From contig NZ_JAACYW010000013.1 in assembly GCF_015356825.1 (NCBI RefSeq), positions 19,516 to 83,515 of the forward strand: a DNA stretch of 64,000 nucleotides, written 5' to 3'. A program made the position numbers and the translations under genes. The notes under the pieces were generated by a model. That model saw nothing but the letters and a program-made list of their open reading frames with translations, ran no database searches and was not told where the DNA came from. How positions within the stretch are numbered: the first letter of the stretch is position 1; every line of letters starts with the position of its first letter. This document shows, one piece after another, positions 9,325-26,874 of this stretch. This stretch comes from Catenulispora rubra (lineage in GTDB: Bacteria > Actinomycetota > Actinomycetes > Streptomycetales > Catenulisporaceae).

Positions 9325-10428
9325 TCATTCCGAAGAGGCGAGCAGCTCGGCTTCCAGCTCGGCGTCGTCGACCCGGTACGCCGCCTCTGGCTCGTCCGGC
9401 CGGGCCCCGGCCTGCTTCTTCAGTTGGTCACGCATCACCACGTACTTGGCGTTCAGCTCGTCGACCGCCACGAAGCGGTTCACACTCCGGCCGGTGACGC
9501 GCGGTTGGATCTGCTGGACCACCCGCATGTCCTGCACCTCCTGGACCCGCTTCTGCGCGAACAGCGCCATCCGCGGGATCAGCCGCCGCAGTGCCGGGAA
9601 CCGCAGCGCCTTCTTCAGGTGCGCGTCCTCGTACCAGCGGAACAGGACCTGGGTGTGCTCCTCGTCGATCGGGGTCATCCAGATCGTGACGTCGAAGGGC
9701 TCGGTGTGGATGTGCACCATGCCCGGGAACGTGAAGGTGACGTTCATCGGCGCCCGGTTGGTCGGGTCGCCCTCCTGGCACAGGTCGAAGTCGTGGCGCA
9801 GCGTGGTGCCGTCCACCGACAGCCGGCTGTTCTCGACCTTGGTCATGGCGAAGTAACGCTTCCTGCCGTCCAGGCCGAGGTGCTTGGCGGTACCGCTCCA
9901 ACCGATGTAGTCGAACCAGTTGAACCAGTGGTCCCGGTGCACGACCGGCACGTGGTAGAAGTCGAGCAGGCTCTCGATGTACCGGGTGTAGTGGACCGGC
10001 TGGGACCAGCTGGACGTCGCGTACAGCTCGGGCTTGTCCCGCACTTCCGGCGGGATCTGCACCTCGGGCAACGGCTCGGTGCGCCGGCCCCACCACAGCC
10101 AGATCAGCCCGGCCTCCTCGCGCACCGGGTGGGTGTCCAGGCGCATCGACTTGGGGATCCTGGCGTCCGCGCCCAGGCAGGGCGCGAGAACGCACTGGCC
10201 GTCGGCGTCGAAACGGAAGTCGTGATAGGGGCAGCCGAGGGTGTCGCCGCGCAACCGGCCGTCGGCCATGTTCGCGCCCTTGTGCGGGCAGCGTGCGGAC
10301 TGGCACACCAGCGTGCCGTCGGTCGAGCGCCACAGGACGAGGTCCATGCCGAGCCGGCGGACGCCGACCGGCCGGTCGTTGCGGACGTCCTGGGAGCGCG
10401 TGATCGCGTACCACTGATCGGGAATCAT
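9325..10428 (-). CDS. redG: Rieske non-haem iron oxygenase, prodiginine cyclase (RedG-like)
   Basis: A 367-aa Rieske oxygenase. The [2Fe-2S] ligands are Cys47 and His49 (ARCPHKG) and Cys66 and His69 (LGCPYHD). The mononuclear iron site is marked by LLDFYHVPVVH, giving Asp156, His159 and His164. RedG and its relatives (McpG, MarG) close the alkyl chain of undecylprodigiosin onto a pyrrole by C-H activation, producing a macrocycle such as streptorubin B or metacycloprodigiosin; which ring forms here cannot be read from sequence. The ATG at 10428 has AAGGAG 8 nt upstream. It is downstream of redH, separated by a strong hairpin, and is the only such gene in the cluster. Confidence 0.9.
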   Translation of the reverse strand: MIPDQWYAITRSQDVRNDRPVGVRRLGMDLVLWRSTDGTLVCQSARCPHKGANMADGRLRGDTLGCPYHDFRFDADGQCVLAPCLGADARIPKSMRLDTHPVREEAGLIWLWWGRRTEPLPEVQIPPEVRDKPELYATSSWSQPVHYTRYIESLLDFYHVPVVHRDHWFNWFDYIGWSGTAKHLGLDGRKRYFAMTKVENSRLSVDGTTLRHDFDLCQEGDPTNRAPMNVTFTFPGMVHIHTEPFDVTIWMTPIDEEHTQVLFRWYEDAHLKKALRFPALRRLIPRMALFAQKRVQEVQDMRVVQQIQPRVTGRSVNRFVAVDELNAKYVVMRDQLKKQAGARPDEPEAAYRVDDAELEAELLASSE

Positions 10429-10449
10429 TGTGCTGTCTCCTTCTCGGAC

Positions 10450-10474
10450 CCGGGCACCGCCAGGCGGTGCCCGG
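10450..10474 (-). terminator. Very stable intercistronic hairpin between redH and redG
   Basis: CCGGGCACCGCC (10450-10461), one base, then its exact complement (10463-10474). It lies 50 bp past the redH stop and about 8 nt ahead of the AAGGAG of redG. It may be a partial terminator or an RNA-stability element that sets redG output relative to the other genes. Confidence 0.5.
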
Positions 10475-10523
10475 TTTCGGGATGCGGGAAGTGAGTGCGG
10501 GAAAGACGAGAGGCAGCCCGGGC

Positions 10524-13193
10524 TCAGCCCTCGACGATCTCCACCACGCCGGCGTCACCGTCCACCACGACCATGTCGCCGGTGGCGATGCGGCGGGTGG
10601 CCTGCTTGGTGTTGACCACCGAGGGCACGTTGAACTCGCGGGCCACGATGGAGCTGTGCGAGAGCATCGACCCGATGTCAGTCACCACGCCACCGGCGAT
10701 GGCGAACAACGGCGTCCAAGACGCGTCAGTGAAGCGGGTCACCAGGATCTCCCCGGCCTGGAACTCGTCGGCCTGCCAGACCAGGTCCTCGATCACCCGC
10801 GCCCGGCCCACCACGCGCCCCGGGCTGGCGGCCAGCCCCTCCAGGCGCGCGCCGTCCGGAGCCGGCACCACGGCACGCGTGGGATCGTGCTCGCCGATCA
10901 ACGTGAGCGGGGGCTCGGGCAGCCGACGCACGTACTGGAACTCGCGGCGTGCCTCCTCCAGGCGTACCCGGGAGAAGACCTCCTGCGGCTCGTCGGTGCC
11001 CGACAGGTAGCTGAGCACGTCGGCGAAGTCGAGGTAGGCCACCTCGTCCGGCGAGCGCAGAACGCCGGCGGCGATCAGCCGGCGGCCCACCTCGTAGACC
11101 ACGTTGCGGACCAGCCAGATCGAGGTGATCATCGACATCCGCGCGGTCTCCCGCAACTCGCTGCACTGCACGTACATCGCGATGACCTTCTCGATCACCG
11201 TGCGCTTCGTGCGCGGCAGCCGGGTGAGCACCACAGCGGCGTCGCCGTCCTGGTAGGCGCGGCTGCGGCCGAGGATCTCGTCGATGGAGAAGCCGTCCTC
11301 CGCGTAGCGGCGGATCATCTGGAACACGTAGGAGGGGTCGTCGATCCACCGCGGGTGGGTCAGTTCCATCTCCTGGTGGCTGCGGGTGCCGTTGGCCCGC
11401 AGGAACGGCTCGATCCGGTTCTTCCAGAACTCCTTTCCCGCCTCGTCGGCGAGCAGGGCGGCGGGCAGGGCCTCGAACGGGGTCTCGCGGATCAGGCGCA
11501 TGACCGCCGGCCGGTCCTTGGCGGCCTGGGCCACGACCCAGATGTCCCGGGCCGACTCGACGGTGCGGAGGCTCGACATGTCGGTCTTCACGCGGTTCTG
11601 CAGGTTGTGGCCGTCCTTGCCGAGCCACTTCGCGCACAGTTCGGCCAGCACGCCGTAGAAGCCGAACGCGTTGATGTAGTACGGCATGTAGCCGACGTGC
11701 ATGTCGTGGAAGTAGCCGAGGTAGCGCGTCATCTCGGCATCGAGCTCGCGGCGGCTCAGCCGGGTCAGGTCCAGGGCGCGGGCCCGGTCGAACTCGTACT
11801 CGCGCGAGCGGACCATCCGCTGCGCGCGGCGCTTCATCTGCGCCATCTCCACCGCGGTGCACCGCAGCCAGTGCGTCAGCGCGGCCCGGCCCTCACTGCC
11901 TCCGGGGTAGGTCCCGAAGGGGTTGTGGTAGCCGGTCAGGTCGGCCTCTTCGCTGGCGAACCGGGCGGTGAAGTGACGCTGGTCGCGGGTCGGCGGGCAC
12001 TGTCCGAGCATGTAGGAGGTGAAGGAGATGTTGAGGTAGATGTGGCCCTGCAGGTAACCCATGTGCAGGTCCGGGTCGCCGGGGTCGAGCACCCCGACCG
12101 CCCGCGCGCAGTCGGTGTGCACGTTCGCCTGGTAGTACCGGGCGAACGACTGGCCCAGCGGGGACATGATGCCGGTGAAGATCTCGCCGATGTCCATGCG
12201 GGACCACAGCGTGCCCTCCGCGATCGGCCGCGGCTGCTCGGTGACGTACAACCGGTTGCGGTCGGTCCGCTGCGGGCGGGTGGTGATCGGCCGGGCCTGC
12301 AGGAGGTGGAAGCGGCCGTCCTTCAGGACCCACTCCAGGTCCTGTTCGGCCTCGTAGTACGTGCGGACCGAGACCGCCAGCCTGGCGAGCTCTTCCAGTT
12401 GATCGCGGGTCAGGCACGGAAGGTTGCGGTCGGCTTCGTCGACCTTGGTGATGCCGATCCGGCCGGGTTCCAGCGGCGCGCACTTGGTGACCTTGTACCG
12501 GATCTCCTGCTCCACCGGCGACATGGTGCGCTCGTCGACGAGGAACCAGTCCGACGGAACCTTGCCGGACACCAGGCCCTCGCCGAGGCCCCAGCAGGCC
12601 TCGACCACCATCTGGTGCGGCCGCGGGCTGACCGGGTCGGTCGTGAACAGCACCCCGCTGACGTCGGCGTGGATCATCTCCTGGACGATCACGGCGATCG
12701 CGCCGGCCGGTTCCGGGCCTTCGCGGTAGACCTGCGCCCGGTCGGACCACAGGGAGGCCCAGCATTCCTTGACCGCGGCGATCAGTTCCTCGTCCCCTGC
12801 GACGTCCAGGATCGTGTCGTGCTGGCCGGCGAACGACTGCCCCGCGGAGTCCTCGCGGACGGCCGACGAGCGCACCGCCACGCGGGGACGGCCCAGCTCG
12901 GCATAAGCGGCCAGGATCGGCTCGGTGATCGCCGCGGGCAGGGTGCCGTCCAGGACGCGGCGGCGCAGTACGGGCCCGGATTCGCTGCTCTCCCCCTCGT
13001 CGATGCCGAGGTGCTCCATCGCCTGCTCGAACACCGCGGTGCCGATGCAGAACGCCGGCGGGATCGGCAACCCGGCCGCGATGAGTTCGGCCAGGCGGGC
13101 AGCCTTGCCGCCGAGGACCTGGTCGTCGGGCTTGTCCACCCGGTCCAGGCGGATGACGGCGCTGCCGCGCTCGTTCACTGTCGTCGTGTCCAA
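10524..13193 (-). CDS. redH: Prodiginine condensing enzyme (RedH/PigC-like)
   Basis: An 889-aa enzyme related to phosphoenolpyruvate synthase and pyruvate phosphate dikinase. The N-terminal ATP-binding part (about 10-330) contains DDQVLGGKAARLAEL, RSSAVREDSAGQSFAGQ and EMIHADVSGVLFTTDP. A long middle region is followed by the C-terminal phosphohistidine domain with the signature SMLSHSSIVAREFNVPSVV, whose His is the phosphoryl carrier. RedH and PigC use ATP to join MBC and a 2-alkylpyrrole into the tripyrrole. The TTG at 13193 is chosen because AAGGAGG lies 8 nt upstream; a GTG six codons later is the alternative. It follows redI after 32 bp and precedes redG. Confidence 0.92.
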   Translation of the reverse strand: MDTTTVNERGSAVIRLDRVDKPDDQVLGGKAARLAELIAAGLPIPPAFCIGTAVFEQAMEHLGIDEGESSESGPVLRRRVLDGTLPAAITEPILAAYAELGRPRVAVRSSAVREDSAGQSFAGQHDTILDVAGDEELIAAVKECWASLWSDRAQVYREGPEPAGAIAVIVQEMIHADVSGVLFTTDPVSPRPHQMVVEACWGLGEGLVSGKVPSDWFLVDERTMSPVEQEIRYKVTKCAPLEPGRIGITKVDEADRNLPCLTRDQLEELARLAVSVRTYYEAEQDLEWVLKDGRFHLLQARPITTRPQRTDRNRLYVTEQPRPIAEGTLWSRMDIGEIFTGIMSPLGQSFARYYQANVHTDCARAVGVLDPGDPDLHMGYLQGHIYLNISFTSYMLGQCPPTRDQRHFTARFASEEADLTGYHNPFGTYPGGSEGRAALTHWLRCTAVEMAQMKRRAQRMVRSREYEFDRARALDLTRLSRRELDAEMTRYLGYFHDMHVGYMPYYINAFGFYGVLAELCAKWLGKDGHNLQNRVKTDMSSLRTVESARDIWVVAQAAKDRPAVMRLIRETPFEALPAALLADEAGKEFWKNRIEPFLRANGTRSHQEMELTHPRWIDDPSYVFQMIRRYAEDGFSIDEILGRSRAYQDGDAAVVLTRLPRTKRTVIEKVIAMYVQCSELRETARMSMITSIWLVRNVVYEVGRRLIAAGVLRSPDEVAYLDFADVLSYLSGTDEPQEVFSRVRLEEARREFQYVRRLPEPPLTLIGEHDPTRAVVPAPDGARLEGLAASPGRVVGRARVIEDLVWQADEFQAGEILVTRFTDASWTPLFAIAGGVVTDIGSMLSHSSIVAREFNVPSVVNTKQATRRIATGDMVVVDGDAGVVEIVEG

Positions 13194-13225
13194 CGGAGGA
13201 ACCTCCTTGTCGGTGCCGGGACCGG

Positions 13226-14257
13226 TCACGGCTGTCCGGCCGGGGCGTTGACGCCCACGACCGCGTGGAACTGGTCGCCGGGGATCAGGCGGCGGGTCGT
13301 CACCTGCGCGAACCCGGCGTCGTCCAGCTGCCGGACCAGGTCCTCGACCGTGGGCAGCGGCCCGCCGAAGTCGGCGTGGGTGAACCACAGGTTCAGGACC
13401 TCCAGGCCGAGGTTGCCGCCGCGGCACGCGGTGGTGAGCAGCAGCCGGCCACCGGGGGCCAGCAGCGAGCGCGCCTTGCGCAGCACGGCGACCCGTTCCT
13501 CGGGCGGGAAGTAGTAGATGTTGTTGTGCAACGTGACCAGGTCGAACTGCGGCTCGACGCTCAGGGTCCGCAGATCCCCCTGGCGGGTCTCCACGCGGCC
13601 CGCAAGCCCCCACACGGCCATGTTCTCGGCCGCCTCGGCGGCCACCTCGTCCTGCAGGTCGATCGCCAGCGCGGTCAGCCGCGGATTGAGCTCGGCCGCG
13701 AGCCGCACGTACGTGCCCGCGCCGCAGCCGACCTCCAGCAGCCGCAGTGGCCGGTCGCGATCCAGGGTGCGGCGCACGGCCTCCTCCACGAACGGCTCCA
13801 CCACCCGCGTCGAGCGCGCGATGACCTTGCCGTCCTGGTCGCTCAATGACAGCGTCCTGCCCTCGCGCAGCATCTGCGGGGCCTCCATCAGCACCGGAAG
13901 ATGGAAGCGAAGCACCTCCTCCAGCGCCGCCGCGACCGGTTCGCGGCCGGGCCGCGCCAACGCCTTGGCGGTCCGGCTCCGGAGCCGGTAGGTGTCGTCG
14001 AACCAGGCCAGGTCCCCCAGCCGGACGCCGATGTCGAGCCAGGTGCGCAGTTCCTCGGCGTGCTCGTCCACCTCCAGGCTGTGGGCCAGCGTCTGCAGGT
14101 CGCAGGGCCGCACGGCGAGTCGGCCGAGCACCCCGGAACGGGCGGCCGCGGCCAAAAACGCGGCCCGGTACATCGGCGTGACCAGACGTCTGGTGGCCGA
14201 CAGGAGCAGTGGCAGCTGGCGCTCCTTGGCGATTCGGGTCAGGGTCAGCCGGTCCAT
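13226..14257 (-). CDS. redI: SAM-dependent O-methyltransferase (RedI-like)
   Basis: A 343-aa class I methyltransferase with an N-terminal dimerisation domain (about 1-110). SAM motif I is LEVGCGAGTYVRLA at about 174-187, an acidic residue follows in ALAIDLQDEV, and DLVTLHNNIYYFPPEE and LLAPGGRLLLTT mark the later strands. In prodiginine synthesis RedI/PigF methylates the 4-hydroxyl of the bipyrrole aldehyde to give MBC. The ATG at 14257 has GGAGGA upstream. The start overlaps the 3' end of redJ by 13 bp, so redJ-redI-redH form one coupled run. Confidence 0.88.
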   Translation of the reverse strand: MDRLTLTRIAKERQLPLLLSATRRLVTPMYRAAFLAAAARSGVLGRLAVRPCDLQTLAHSLEVDEHAEELRTWLDIGVRLGDLAWFDDTYRLRSRTAKALARPGREPVAAALEEVLRFHLPVLMEAPQMLREGRTLSLSDQDGKVIARSTRVVEPFVEEAVRRTLDRDRPLRLLEVGCGAGTYVRLAAELNPRLTALAIDLQDEVAAEAAENMAVWGLAGRVETRQGDLRTLSVEPQFDLVTLHNNIYYFPPEERVAVLRKARSLLAPGGRLLLTTACRGGNLGLEVLNLWFTHADFGGPLPTVEDLVRQLDDAGFAQVTTRRLIPGDQFHAVVGVNAPAGQP

Positions 14258-15080
14258 CGCGAGTCCTCCGGTAGCTGGTGGGTGTGTCCTGCGCCGACCG
14301 TGTCGAACAGCCGGTCCAAGTCCGCGCGCACGAAGCGCAGCAGCGCGGCGCGGCCCGCGTCGTGGTTCAGGTAGAAGTGGCCGTCCGGCAGATGGCGGCG
14401 CAGCAGCGAGTTGGCGGTGTACTCCCGCCACGCCTCCATCTGCGCCGGGGTGGCGACCGGGTCGCCGTCGGCGGAGAACGCGGTCATCGGACAGTTCAGC
14501 GGCGCTCGCGGCGTCCACACGTACTCGGCGCACAGCCGCAGATCGGCCCGCAGCACCGGCAGCCGCCGTTCGAGGTAGGCCAGTCCCATCTCCTCGTCCG
14601 CGCCGAGCCCGCCGAGCTCACCGACCGTCCGGCGCAGGTCCGGGTCGTTGGTCGGCCAGCCGGCCGCGGCTCCGTACAGATGCGGGGCCTTGCTCGCGGA
14701 CACGAACAGGTGCTCCGGCTCCGGCAGGCCGCGGTCGCGCAAGGCGCACGCGACCTCGTAGGCGAGCAAGGCGCCCATGCTGTGGCCGAACATGGCGAAT
14801 CGGTCGGTGTGGCCGGCCTGGATCAGGGCTTGGACCACGTCCTGCACCAAGTGCCGAAGGTCGGAGACCGGCTGCTGATGGGAGCGCAGTCCGCGCCCGG
14901 CCAGCAGTACCGGCACCACCTGGACCGCGGGATCCAGCAGGCGCGGCCAGTCGTGATACAGGGACGGCGTGCCGCCGGCGTGGGGAAAGCAAATCAGGCG
15001 CAGCGCGCAGTCCGGATCCGCGGCCGGAAGCCAGGGGCCGGAGCGTTCCAGGACGGTGGTCATCAGCGCTTCGGCGGTCA

Positions 15081-15081
<1 letters not shown>
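14245..15081 (-). CDS. redJ: Type II thioesterase (RedJ-like)
   Basis: An alpha/beta hydrolase of 278 aa that removes wrong or stalled acyl groups from carrier proteins. The oxyanion-hole stretch LICFPHAGGTPSLYHDWP (about 29-46), the nucleophile elbow FGHSMGAL with Ser101, the acid in FSADGDPVAT and the base in LPDGHFYLN form the catalytic set. RedJ has been tied to release of the fatty acyl chain during alkylpyrrole formation. Its ATG overlaps the redL-K stop by one base (TGATG). A short direct repeat (AAGCGCTGATGACC, 18 bp apart) creates a second ATG at 15063, so the exact start is open. Confidence 0.87.
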
Positions 15082-22828
<7,747 letters not shown>

Positions 22829-22832
<4 letters not shown>

Positions 22833-24508
22833 GGCAACCTCCGGGGATCGAGGGGCGGTGCCGCGGGCGGATCGTCGCCCCCGGCGGTCAGCCGCTGGTA
22901 GTCGACCTTTCCGTTCGCGTTGTAGGGCAGGGCCGGCACGCAGACAGCCGCGCGCGGCACCATGTAGGCGGGCAGGTAGCGCGCGCAGTGGCGCTTGAGG
23001 TCGAGCAGACCGAGCGGCGCCGCCCCGGAGTGGACCGTGTAGTGCAGCACGATGTGCGCGCCGCCGCCGGACCCGGCCGCGACCACCGCGGCGGCGGTGG
23101 CGATGCCCGGGTGGCGCAGGGCCGCGGCCTCGACCTCGCCGAGCTCGACGCGGTAGCCGGAAAGCTTGACCATCCGGTCCTTGCGTCCCCGGTAGACCAG
23201 CCGGCCGTGGTCGTCGAGGCAGACCAGGTCCCCGGTGGCGTGGCTCGCGGGGTGGCCGGCCGCGGCCGTTTCCTTGGGCCGGCGCCAGTATCCGGGTGTC
23301 ACGCAGGGGCCGGAGACGATCAGTTCGCCGAGCTCACCGGGCGCCGTGACCGCGCTGCCGTCCTCTGCCCGGACCGACGCGCGAGCGCCGGGCAGCGGGA
23401 TGCCGATCGGGATCGGCTGGTCGTCGCGAAGGTCCTCGGGGCCGACCCGGTGGTAGGTGCACACGTTGGTCTCGGTTGGCCCATACAGGTTGTAGAGCGT
23501 CGTGACCGGCGGCAACACCTCCGCCAGCGCACGCAGTTGCGGGGTCGGGAAGGCCTCGCCGGCGAACAAGACGTGACGCAGCGAGGCCGCGACGTCTGGT
23601 GTCAGCGCCTCGGATCGGATGAGCAGGTGCAGGACCGAGGGCACCGAATACCAGACGGTGACCCGGTGCCGGACGATGCCCGCCGCGAGCGCGGCCATGT
23701 CCTTGGTCTGCGCGTCCGGGACGATCCACAGCGACGCCCCGACGGACAGTGCGGTGAACAGGTCGAAAGTGCTCAGGTCGAAGTTGAACGAGGCGTGGCC
23801 CGCGAACACGTCGTCCGGCCCGACGTCGAGTTCCTGGCGGGCCCATCCGATGAACACGCCCAGGTTGCGGTGCGTGATCTGGACGCCCTTGGGCACCCCG
23901 GTGGAGCCAGAGGTGTACAGGACGGCCGCGACCGAGCTGGGATCGGGCTCCGCAGTGGAGGTGTGGTGGCTCACGGCAGGCGCGAAGTCCTCCCAGCCCA
24001 GCACCTCGGCCTGATCCAGCGCCGGTCCCGACGCCCCGTCCGCGATCGCGACCACCCGCACAGAAGGGGGCAGGCACAAGGTCACCACGAAGGGCAGGTG
24101 GCTGCGATCGACACACAGCACCGTGGGTTCGGAGTCGGCGAGCACCGCCTGCACCCGCTCGGCGGGCTGCGCCGCGTCGAGCGGGAGGTAGGCGCAACCG
24201 GCCCGCAGTGCTCCCAGGATGGCCACCGCGTAGCGCGGCTGCTTGTCCATCCAGATGGCGACCCGGTCACCCGGGCCGGCTCCGTGCCGCAGCAGCGCGG
24301 CCGCCACCCGGTCGACCTCGGTGTCCAGCTCCGCATAGCTGATTGGGTGGTCGCCGAGCAGGGCGGGGCGCGCCGCCTGCTCGGGGGTGAAGTGGGGCGG
24401 CAGCGTGATGCGGCAGAAGCTGTCAGCGCTGTCGACGCTGTCAGTACCTTGGGTAGAGGTCGGTCCGGCATCGATCGGGATGGTGGCAGTGCTCTCGTTC
24501 ACGATCAC
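22829..24508 (-). CDS. redM: L-proline:PCP adenylating ligase (RedM-like)
   Basis: A stand-alone adenylation domain of 559 aa. Core motifs are LYTSGSTGVPKG, YNLYGPTETNV, ATGDLVCLDDHGRLVYRGRKD and the C-terminal NANGKVDY with the catalytic Lys; no carrier domain is attached. RedM activates L-proline as prolyl-AMP and loads it onto RedO, the first step of the MBC branch. The GTG at 24508 gives a GTGA overlap with the redN stop, the same arrangement as at its own 3' end with redL-K; a GTG at 24511 is also possible. Substrate choice rests on family and neighbours, not on reading the pocket code. Confidence 0.9.
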
Positions 24509-26559
24509 CACCTGGCCTGGCCGACGCCGGTCGCCCAGCGGTCCGACGGATCGGTGGCGGCCGATCGATCGGTGACGATCGGTCGATGAGCGTCGCCGCG
24601 CGAGGGCAGTACACCGGTCTCGCGGCCAGCGTCGATGAAGATGTTCGCGGCTTCGTCAAGGTCTTCGGGAGTGTGCTCGGACGTGACGCTGATCCGCAGG
24701 CGGGCATCGCCCACCGGGACACCGGGGTAGACCACCGTCTGGCAGAAGAGTCCTCGCGCCCGGACCGCACGCCCCATCTCCATCGTCTTGCGCTCGTCGC
24801 CGATGACGACCGGCAGGATGGCGCTGTCGGAGTTCTCCAGGTCGAACCCCGCCTCAACGAGGTTGCGCCGCAGGGTACGGATGTTGGACCACAGACGTGC
24901 CAGGCGCTCCGGCTCCTTCTCGATCACGTCGATCGCGGCGATCAGGCCGGCCGCGACGCCCGCGGGGATGGTCGCGGCGAACACGTAGGAGTTGGCGTAG
25001 AAGCGCAGGTACTCGATGACGTCCTCGTCGCCGACGATGAAACCGCCCATACCGGCCAGCGTCTTGCTCATCGTGCCCAGTTCCAGGTCGACGCGGCCCT
25101 TGAGGCCGAAGTGCTCCGCGGTGCCGGAGCCGGTCGCGCCGAGCACGCCGGTCGCATGCGCGTCGTCGACCAGGACGCGCGCGCCGTACTGCTCCGCGAG
25201 ACGGACGATCCCGGGCAGGTCGCACACGTCGCCGTGCATGCTGAACACGCCGTCGGTGACGATGAGCCGGCCCTGTGCCTGGTCGGCGCAGCGCTTGAGG
25301 ACGCGTTCGAGGTCGTCCATGTCGTTGTGCCGGTAGATGCGGCGCTGGCCGCCGGACAGCCGACATCCGTCGACGATGCTCATGTGGTTCAACTTGTCGA
25401 CCACCGCGGCGTCGTAGCTCTTGACCAGCGCCGAGATGACACCGATGTTCGCCGAGTAGCCGCCGGGGAACACGATCGCGGCCGGCCGCTGCTTGAACGC
25501 CGCCAGGCGCCGTTCGAGCTCCTTGTGCAGCACGTTGGTGCCGCCGATGAGGCGGCAGCCGGTGTTGGTGGCCCCGTACACGCGGGTGGCGTCGCAGACT
25601 GCGTCGACGACCTTGGGGTGGTTGGCCAGCCCCAGATAGTTGTTGGACGCGAACATCAGGAACTCGCGGGTCCGGCCGGTGAGCTCGTCGTGGATCACGG
25701 CGCGGTTCTCGCAGCGCGACTGCAACGGCATGCCGTACCAGTGCAGCTGCTCGGCTTCCCGACTCCGGTGGTACGAGCCGAAGCTGCGCACCTTGGCGAA
25801 CAGGTCCGGGTCGCGCTCCTCGGCGAAGTCCTTCATCGACCTCGTATCCCAGGGCACTGCTTCGTCGACTGCCGGGCGCCGGATCTGGGAGGTCCCCTGA
25901 ACAATCCGAACGGGGGCGGGAACTGGCCGCCGCTTCGGCACCGTCGGCGGCGCTGTCGGCGGCGCATCCGGGTCGAACCGTTCGCACAGCTCACGCAACG
26001 TGGTGGCGCCCAGCGCGGACGGAGCCTCACCCACGAAGGGCAGCCTCTGCCGGACCTCCGCGGTGATCGAAGCCAGCACCACCGAGTCGACACCGAGCTC
26101 GCTCTCGAGGTCCGCGTCCGGGTCCAGGTCCTGGCGCTGGTAGTGGGTGTGCAGCATGGTGGCGGCGATGACTGCCTCGCGGATCTGCGAGCGCTGATCC
26201 GACGGCCCGTGCGCCGCAGCGTCGGCCGACCGGACCGGTGAGGGTGCGGGTGCGGGCGCCGCTGTCGGTGCCGGCGCCGATGCGGCGTCCGAGGAATCGA
26301 CGACCGCGTCGACCAGGTCCTGCACGGTGACCAGGTCCGAGCGCAGCGTCCGCTCGTCGAGTCCGAAGCGCGTGCGCAACGCCACCGCGATCGACTCCAG
26401 GACGACCGAATCGATGCCCAGCTCGCCTTCGAGATGCGCTTCCAGGGGCAGCTGCTCCCGCTGGTACAGCGTGCGCGCGACGATGACGTCAAGGACCTGG
26501 TCCTGCACCGTCCCGGTGGCGCGGGAGGGACTGAAGGCGGAGTTCAGCTGCTGGGTCAT
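24505..26559 (-). CDS. redN: Didomain-carrier alpha-oxoamine synthase (RedN/PigH-like)
   Basis: About 684 aa: two acyl carrier domains, Ser51 (GELGIDSVVLES) and Ser159 (ELGVDSVVLAS), joined by Ala/Pro-rich linkers, then a PLP-dependent alpha-oxoamine synthase from about 270 with FASNNYLGLANHPKV, VDDAHATGVLG and the PLP Lys499 in LGTMSKTLAGMGG. In the PigH pathway the carriers hold malonyl groups that RedX condenses with pyrrolyl, and the synthase adds serine to build the second ring. Start: ATG at 26559 overlaps the redO stop (TGATG); GTG at 26562 is an alternative. The C terminus after about 640 is a long polar tail of unknown use. Confidence 0.9.
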   Translation of the reverse strand: MTQQLNSAFSPSRATGTVQDQVLDVIVARTLYQREQLPLEAHLEGELGIDSVVLESIAVALRTRFGLDERTLRSDLVTVQDLVDAVVDSSDAASAPAPTAAPAPAPSPVRSADAAAHGPSDQRSQIREAVIAATMLHTHYQRQDLDPDADLESELGVDSVVLASITAEVRQRLPFVGEAPSALGATTLRELCERFDPDAPPTAPPTVPKRRPVPAPVRIVQGTSQIRRPAVDEAVPWDTRSMKDFAEERDPDLFAKVRSFGSYHRSREAEQLHWYGMPLQSRCENRAVIHDELTGRTREFLMFASNNYLGLANHPKVVDAVCDATRVYGATNTGCRLIGGTNVLHKELERRLAAFKQRPAAIVFPGGYSANIGVISALVKSYDAAVVDKLNHMSIVDGCRLSGGQRRIYRHNDMDDLERVLKRCADQAQGRLIVTDGVFSMHGDVCDLPGIVRLAEQYGARVLVDDAHATGVLGATGSGTAEHFGLKGRVDLELGTMSKTLAGMGGFIVGDEDVIEYLRFYANSYVFAATIPAGVAAGLIAAIDVIEKEPERLARLWSNIRTLRRNLVEAGFDLENSDSAILPVVIGDERKTMEMGRAVRARGLFCQTVVYPGVPVGDARLRISVTSEHTPEDLDEAANIFIDAGRETGVLPSRGDAHRPIVTDRSAATDPSDRWATGVGQARW

Positions 26560-26825
26560 CACGCGAGTTCCCGTTCGAGCTTGATTCCGCGCAGCTGGTC
26601 CACCAGGGCGGCGATCGCCGCGACGGTGCGGAAGTTGTCGGGGGTGACCTCGTGGAGCGGGACCTTGATCTGGTAGGCGACCTGCAGGTGGTGCACGAGG
26701 TCGAAGATCGCCGCCGAGTCGATGACGTTGAGCTCGACCAGGTTGGAATCCGCCTCCAGGCCGGTCGAGTCCCCGCCCATCCAGGTGTCCGCGATGTATC
26801 GCATCAGTGACTGCTGGGTGGTCAT
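26559..26825 (-). CDS. redO: Prolyl peptidyl carrier protein (RedO-like)
   Basis: An 88-aa free-standing carrier protein, the expected size. The phosphopantetheine attachment is Ser37 in LNVIDSAAIFDLV. RedM loads it with proline, RedW oxidises the bound prolyl to pyrrolyl, and RedX takes the acyl group. It must be activated by a phosphopantetheinyl transferase, for which redU in this cluster is the candidate. It is directly upstream of redN with overlapping stop and start. Confidence 0.88.
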   Translation of the reverse strand: MTTQQSLMRYIADTWMGGDSTGLEADSNLVELNVIDSAAIFDLVHHLQVAYQIKVPLHEVTPDNFRTVAAIAALVDQLRGIKLERELA

Positions 26826-26849
26826 GACATCCTCAATGGTTGTTGCCCA

Positions 26850-26869
26850 GCCGGGACGTTGTGCCCGGC
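26850..26869 (-). other. Short GC hairpin in the redR-redO gap
   Basis: GCCGGG (26850-26855) and CCCGGC (26864-26869) around an 8-nt loop occupy the 49-bp gap after redR. It could modestly stabilise or attenuate the transcript at the point where the operon passes from fatty-acid genes to the MBC genes. With only 6 bp of stem this is speculative. Confidence 0.28.
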
Positions 26870-26874
26870 ACTGT

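Noticed and set aside
10428..13514. A 1,028-codon open frame on the plus strand
   Set aside because: Antisense to redH. Its residue pattern (VEHVGEVEVGH-like low complexity) is an artefact of redH codon bias.
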